This document shows positions 6,896-9,719 of a stretch of 9,719 nucleotides of DNA, piece after piece. Source of the DNA: Rhizobiales bacterium UBA697 (GTDB lineage: Bacteria; Pseudomonadota; Alphaproteobacteria; Rhizobiales; Ancalomicrobiaceae); contig DBMN01000004.1 of the NCBI GenBank assembly GCA_002298965.1, forward strand, positions 369-10,087, read 5' to 3'. How positions within the stretch are numbered: position 1 is the stretch's first letter; each line of letters opens with the position of its first letter. The position numbers and the translations under genes were made by a program. The notes under the pieces are model-generated. The model saw nothing but the letters and a program-made list of their open reading frames with translations, had not been told where the DNA came from and made no database searches.

Positions 6896-6910
6896 ACCCC
6901 CGCGCCGGCG

Positions 6911-7180
6911 TCAGCGGCGCAGGCCGAGACGCTCGATGAGGGACTTGTAGCGCGCGACGTCCTTGGCCTTGAGATAGTCCAGGAGCGAACGACGCGAGGA
7001 GACCATCTTCAGGAGGCCACGACGGGAATGGTTGTCCTTGGCGTGGGTCTTGAAGTGCTCGGTCAGGTTGGCGATGCGCTCGGAGAGCACCGCGACCTGG
7101 ACTTCCGGCGAACCGGTGTCGCCTTCGTGGGTCGCGTACTGCTTGACGACTTCGAGCTTGCGTTCTGCCGTGATCGACAT
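6911..7180 (-). CDS. rpsO: 30S ribosomal protein S15
   Basis: An 89-residue protein of the exact usual length of S15, a primary 16S rRNA-binding protein of the 30S platform. The conserved core is evident: GDTGSPEVQVAVL at 20-32, then LTEHFKTHAKDNHSRRGLL at 39-57, the S15 signature region, then the basic VSSRRSLLDYLK. The start at 7180 (MSITAERK) is standard and is preceded by AAGGAT within the upstream 15 nt. It precedes pnp, the conserved arrangement. The usual upstream neighbour truB is replaced here by vsr. In E. coli S15 represses its own translation through a pseudoknot. I could not recognise an equivalent here. Confidence 0.98.
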   Translation of the reverse strand: MSITAERKLEVVKQYATHEGDTGSPEVQVAVLSERIANLTEHFKTHAKDNHSRRGLLKMVSSRRSLLDYLKAKDVARYKSLIERLGLRR

Positions 7181-7260
7181 CGGGTGATCATCCTTTCGGG
7201 TGACGAGTAACAGACATGGCCCCGCCGGGATGTCGTCCAGCAGGGTCGGTTGCGCGGGTC

Positions 7261-7289
7261 TTATGCACGAAACGGGGACGGAAAGCCAA
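7261..7289 (-). promoter_or_regulatory. Candidate promoter of rpsO
   Basis: On the minus strand TTGGCT (7289-7284) and GCATAA (7266-7261) are separated by 17 bp in the 114-bp gap between vsr and rpsO. The spacing is ideal and the boxes fit moderately. It would give rpsO-pnp transcription independent of the methyltransferase-vsr genes. Confidence 0.45.
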
Positions 7290-7294
7290 CGAAA

Positions 7295-7771
7295 TCACGC
7301 AGTGGCGGTTTTCTGCGCTTCCTGCGCGATCTCGCCGTCGACGCCCTCGCAGGCGAAGATCCGGGCGAGCCGGTCTCGCGCCCGGTCGACCTCGCATTCC
7401 CAGATCACCACGACCCGCAATCCCGCCCGCCGGAGTGCCCGGATCGCCGCGGCGTCGCGGGCCCGGTTGGCGGCGAACTTGGCGACCCAGAAGGCGCGGT
7501 TGTTCTTCGGCGTGGTGGCGCGGCGACAGCCGGTGTGGGCGTGCCAGAAGCAGCCGTTGACGAAGATCGCGAAGCCGCGCCGCCGGTTGGCGAAGTCGGG
7601 CGAACCGGGAAGCCCCTTCACGTTGCGGCGATAGGCGATGCCGAGATCGCGTAAGGCGCCCGCGATAGCCTCCTCCGGCTTCGTCTTCTTCTGTTTCACG
7701 CGCGCGAGTAGGCGCGCGCGCTCCGGCGATTGGGGGAGGGGACGTCCCGGCTTCGCCGACACCTCCGCCAT
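7295..7771 (-). CDS. vsr: Very short patch repair endonuclease (Vsr)
   Basis: A 158-residue mismatch endonuclease that nicks 5' of T in T:G mismatches left by 5-methylcytosine deamination, starting short-patch repair. Landmarks: KKTKPEEAIAGALRDLG at 28-44, LPGSPDF at 54-60 with the metal-binding Asp59 (E. coli Asp51), FVNGCFWHAHTGC at 70-82 and WECEVDRARDRLA at 124-136. Cys74, His79, Cys82 and Cys126 match the structural zinc site. His77 matches the catalytic His69. The ATG at 7771 lies 5 nt after the methyltransferase stop. Its GGAG (7780-7783) overlaps the end of that gene, so translation is probably coupled. A far upstream start in this frame would lie inside the methyltransferase gene and is rejected. 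Confidence in the family is high; it presumably acts at the partner methyltransferase's target. Confidence 0.95.
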   Translation of the reverse strand: MAEVSAKPGRPLPQSPERARLLARVKQKKTKPEEAIAGALRDLGIAYRRNVKGLPGSPDFANRRRGFAIFVNGCFWHAHTGCRRATTPKNNRAFWVAKFAANRARDAAAIRALRRAGLRVVVIWECEVDRARDRLARIFACEGVDGEIAQEAQKTATA

Positions 7772-7776
7772 GGCGC

Positions 7777-8922
7777 TCACTCCGCCGCCCGCGGTGCCAC
7801 CGCCGTCAAGCGGGCGAGGTGATCGGCGATGCATTCGCGGAAACCCTGCGGCAGGCGCAGCTTCGTCCGTCCCAGCCGCTCGAGGAAGCCCGCCGTCGCG
7901 CGGATCGATAAGGGTTTGCCGGGATGGAGGAGGAAGGCCGTGAGCCCCTCGTGCCGGCCGGCGACCGGATGCGCCCCGATCGCCACCGCATGACGCGTCT
8001 TTCCGTCGAAGCGCGCGGCATCCGGCCAACGGACGCCGTCGGCGAGGTCGTGGTCGCGGGCCGTGTCGTGGGCGCCGGGCGTGGCGAGGCGTTCGCCGAT
8101 CCAGCGGGCGACCGGCACCGAGACGGCATTGCCGACGAGCGACCAGCGGAAGCGCGCGAGGCCGGCCTCTTCCGCCGCCCGCGTCCAGTCCTCGGGAAAG
8201 CCCTGCAGGCGCTCGGCATCGCGGATGTCCGGCGTGACGACCGCGCCGTCGGGCATCAGGATCGCCGGTGGCGACGGGATGCCGACCGACGAGCCGTTCT
8301 TCAGCGTCGGCACGCAGTCCGGCCCCCAGCCGAGGCCGCGGATGCCTTCGGTCCAGTAGAAGCCGTGGGCATGGGTGTCGATCCGCGTCGCGACCTCGAC
8401 CGGCGCGGCCTCGTCGGCGAAGAGCACCTCGGCGGGATCGAGCGTCCGGCTCGCCAGCATGAAGACGCGACGGCGGCGCTGCGGCAGGAAGGCGAGCGTG
8501 TCGACGGTGCGATAGGCCCAGCGCCAGCCGCGCGCCTCGAAGGCCTCGACCAGCCGCGTCATCGCCGAACCGCCGTCGAGCCGCAGCATGAAGGAGACGT
8601 TCTCGAGCAGCACGTGTTCGGGACGGGCCACGTCCATCAGGCGGAAGACGTGATCGACCAGGCTCGACTTGGCACCGGCGAGGCCCAGCGTGCGGCCGGC
8701 CTGCGACAGGTCCTGGCAGGGAAAGCCGGCGGTGAGGAGTTCGTGTTCGGGCAGGCTCTCGACCGAGCGGACGTCGGGCAGCACGTCGCGGTCGGGGAAA
8801 CGGTCGGCGAGAACGAGGGCGGCGGGACGCCAGACCTCGCAGAAGACCTGCGCTTCGTGGCCGGCCGCCGCGAGGCCGCTCTCGAGCCCCCCGATGCCGG
8901 CGAAGAGTGCCGCGACCTTCAT
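7777..8922 (-). CDS. DNA (cytosine-5) methyltransferase
   Basis: A 381-residue C5-cytosine methyltransferase using S-adenosylmethionine. Motifs appear in canonical order: I, FAGIGGLESGL at 7-17; IV, GFPCQDLSQAGRT at 66-78 with catalytic Cys69; VI, ENVSF at 107-111; VIII, QRRRRVFMLAS at 148-158; IX region, ERLQGFP at 237-243; X, GNAVSVPVARWIG at 264-276. The stretch at about 160-236 is the target-recognition region; its specificity cannot be read from sequence. About 100 residues follow motif X, an extension longer than in minimal members such as M.HhaI. The ATG at 8922 has a G-rich leader (GGGGATGGGCGG). The gene is followed and probably coupled to vsr. No restriction endonuclease is visible in the window, so this looks like a solitary Dcm-like enzyme or part of a decayed system. 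Confidence 0.96.
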   Translation of the reverse strand: MKVAALFAGIGGLESGLAAAGHEAQVFCEVWRPAALVLADRFPDRDVLPDVRSVESLPEHELLTAGFPCQDLSQAGRTLGLAGAKSSLVDHVFRLMDVARPEHVLLENVSFMLRLDGGSAMTRLVEAFEARGWRWAYRTVDTLAFLPQRRRRVFMLASRTLDPAEVLFADEAAPVEVATRIDTHAHGFYWTEGIRGLGWGPDCVPTLKNGSSVGIPSPPAILMPDGAVVTPDIRDAERLQGFPEDWTRAAEEAGLARFRWSLVGNAVSVPVARWIGERLATPGAHDTARDHDLADGVRWPDAARFDGKTRHAVAIGAHPVAGRHEGLTAFLLHPGKPLSIRATAGFLERLGRTKLRLPQGFRECIADHLARLTAVAPRAAE

Positions 8923-8992
8923 CCGCCCATCCCCGATTCGGCGCTCATCCTCGAGGGGGGCGGGGACGGCGTCAAGCGGGGGAGGGCGCGCC

Positions 8993-9478
8993 TCACCCCT
9001 CGCGGATCGGCGGCAGCGGGTCGGCGTGGCGGAAGGCGAAGCGGGAGTAGCCGAACCACGACACGAACATGGCGAGGCCCGAGCCGACCACCGCGGCGAT
9101 CGGCGGCAGGATGTGCTCCGGCCCGAGGCCGAGCGCCGTCAGCGTCCACAGCGTCGCGGCATAGGTCGCGTAGTTGAAGAGCGCCGCGCCGACGGCGACC
9201 AACCCGTAGCGACCGCCCTCGGCGGCCAGTTCGCGGGCGGTGGTCGCCTTGTCGTGGACCTCGAACGTGTAGCGCCGGTTGATCAGCCAGGTGGTGATCA
9301 TCGCCACCGCGATGGCGAAGACGCGCGCCACGTAGGGGTCGACGCCGAGCCCGGCGTTGAGGATCGTCAGCACGCCGACGTCGACGACGAAGCCGATGCC
9401 GCCGGTCATCGCGAACTTGAGGATGCGCTCGAGACGGGCGCGCAGCGCGGGCGGAATGGTGTCGGGCAGCGAGATCAT
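8993..9478 (-). CDS. GtrA family membrane protein
   Basis: A 161-residue protein of the GtrA/DPMS family, small four-helix membrane proteins implicated in moving or using polyprenyl-linked sugars for cell-surface glycans. Helices are at about 21-41, 50-67, 91-112 and 126-144. Family signatures are KFAMTGGIGFVVD at 21-33, TWLINRRYTF at 63-72 and VSWFGYSRFAF at 139-149. The start MISLPDTIPP at 9478 fits the family length. A TTG at 9619 would add 47 residues of low-complexity sequence and is less likely. The ribosome binding site is weak. No dedicated glycosyltransferase gene is adjacent. The gene lies 70 bp upstream of the methyltransferase gene on the same strand. Confidence 0.88.
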   Translation of the reverse strand: MISLPDTIPPALRARLERILKFAMTGGIGFVVDVGVLTILNAGLGVDPYVARVFAIAVAMITTWLINRRYTFEVHDKATTARELAAEGGRYGLVAVGAALFNYATYAATLWTLTALGLGPEHILPPIAAVVGSGLAMFVSWFGYSRFAFRHADPLPPIREG

Positions 9479-9602
9479 GGCGAGGTTGATCGTGTCGGAT
9501 TGCGGCGGTTGCGCGGCGGATACACGCGCGAACCCCGGTTCTGGTCGATTTTCTCCGCCCCGGCGGTTGACCGGGGCCGAGGCTTCGGACAACACATCGC
9601 AG

Positions 9603-9719
9603 ATGGACCGTTCCCGCAAGCCCCCGAAAGATCGCGGCCCGCGCCCGTCGGCGGATCGCCCGCCGATCGACCGTCCGAAGGCCGATCGCCGCCCCGCCGA
9701 GCGCCCCGAGAAGGCCGCG
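9603..9719 (+). CDS. Unidentified protein, basic proline-rich N-terminus (3' end beyond window)
   Basis: The ATG at 9603 opens 39 codons to the window edge with no stop. The visible part is rich in Arg, Pro, Lys and Asp (MDRSRKPPKDRGPRPSADR and onwards), a disordered basic tail. Such tails are common at the N-terminus of alphaproteobacterial rRNA-modifying enzymes such as RlmB/TrmH methyltransferases and RluB pseudouridine synthases. That identity is a guess, since no domain is visible. It is divergent from gtrA, with a 124-bp gap that includes CCCCGG-7 nt-CCGGGG at 9558-9576. The ribosome binding site is weak. Confidence 0.45.
   Translation, partial: MDRSRKPPKDRGPRPSADRPPIDRPKADRRPAERPEKAA

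Larger units (their letters stand above)
6474..6910 (-). other. Structured rpsO-pnp spacer (437 bp, no gene)
   Basis: No coding sequence is credible here; open frames lack family similarity and ribosome binding sites. The region is dense with inverted repeats. In transcript order from rpsO to pnp these are a 6-bp stem just past rpsO, four hairpin repeat units, a 6-bp stem, a 13-bp imperfect stem, a nested stem spanning 70 nt, and a 6-bp stem near the pnp start. In E. coli the same spacer holds the pnp promoter and an RNase III site used for PNPase autoregulation. A comparable role is inferred. Confidence 0.7.

Noticed and set aside
6474..6910. CRISPR array
   Set aside because: The repeats are self-complementary hairpins with a 33-bp period and spacers of only 13-16 nt, too short for CRISPR, and no cas gene is present.
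4272..6950. 892-codon open frame on the plus strand
   Set aside because: It lies antisense to pnp and its spacer. The product is a low-complexity Asp/Leu/Gly/Val-rich shadow of a conserved high-GC gene with no family resemblance.
7364..7366. Asn instead of His at the position of E. coli Vsr His64 (FVNGCFWH)
   Set aside because: To my knowledge Asn or Asp is common here in Vsr homologues, and Asp59, His77 and the zinc ligands are intact, so it is not a sign of inactivation. Coordinates are approximate and lie inside vsr.
7924..9177. 417-codon plus-strand frame
   Set aside because: It is antisense to the methyltransferase and gtrA genes and shows no domain.

Overview
The window is very GC-rich, with codon use and gene content typical of an alphaproteobacterium, most likely Hyphomicrobiales (Rhizobiales). 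The support is the rpsO-pnp pair, a CelD/BcsL-type acetyltransferase, cytochrome b561 and GtrA, all with high-GC codon usage. The lineage is inferred from style, not from a marker-gene search. There are nine genes: seven on the minus strand and two on the plus strand. Both edges cut a gene.

Layout, left to right. (1) 1-1307, minus: the N-terminal 435 residues of a protein that starts as a Wzz/GumC-type polysaccharide chain-length protein (TM1, periplasmic coiled coil, YGPRHP motif). Where the family's proline-rich C-terminal part should be, it switches in frame into a second TM and a PilJ-type chemoreceptor HAMP region. (2) 1308-1481: a shared divergent control region. (3) 1482-2582, plus: a CelD/BcsL GNAT acetyltransferase. 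(4) 2589-3536, minus: an atypical SDR of the YeeZ type. (5) 3625-4179, minus: cytochrome b561. (6) 4338-6473, minus: pnp, with a strong hairpin terminator after it. (7) 6474-6910: a 437-bp rpsO-pnp spacer crowded with inverted repeats and a four-unit tandem hairpin array of about 33-bp period. (8) 6911-7180, minus: rpsO. (9) 7295-8922, minus: a DNA cytosine-5 methyltransferase and a Vsr mismatch endonuclease, translationally coupled, with no restriction enzyme in view. (10) 8993-9478, minus: a GtrA-family membrane protein. (11) 9603-9719, plus: the basic, proline-rich start of an unidentified protein.

How the parts relate. The left end looks like an exopolysaccharide-linked module: a chain-length-like sensor fused to a chemoreceptor, divergent from a CelD-type acyltransferase. 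The centre is housekeeping RNA metabolism (S15 and PNPase) with an unusually elaborate structured spacer, possibly the PNPase autoregulatory region. The methyltransferase-Vsr pair sits directly upstream of rpsO, where most alphaproteobacteria carry truB, so it may be an insertion into the infB-rbfA-truB-rpsO-pnp order. The best candidate for something undescribed is the Wzz-PilJ chimera; the hairpin array between rpsO and pnp is second.
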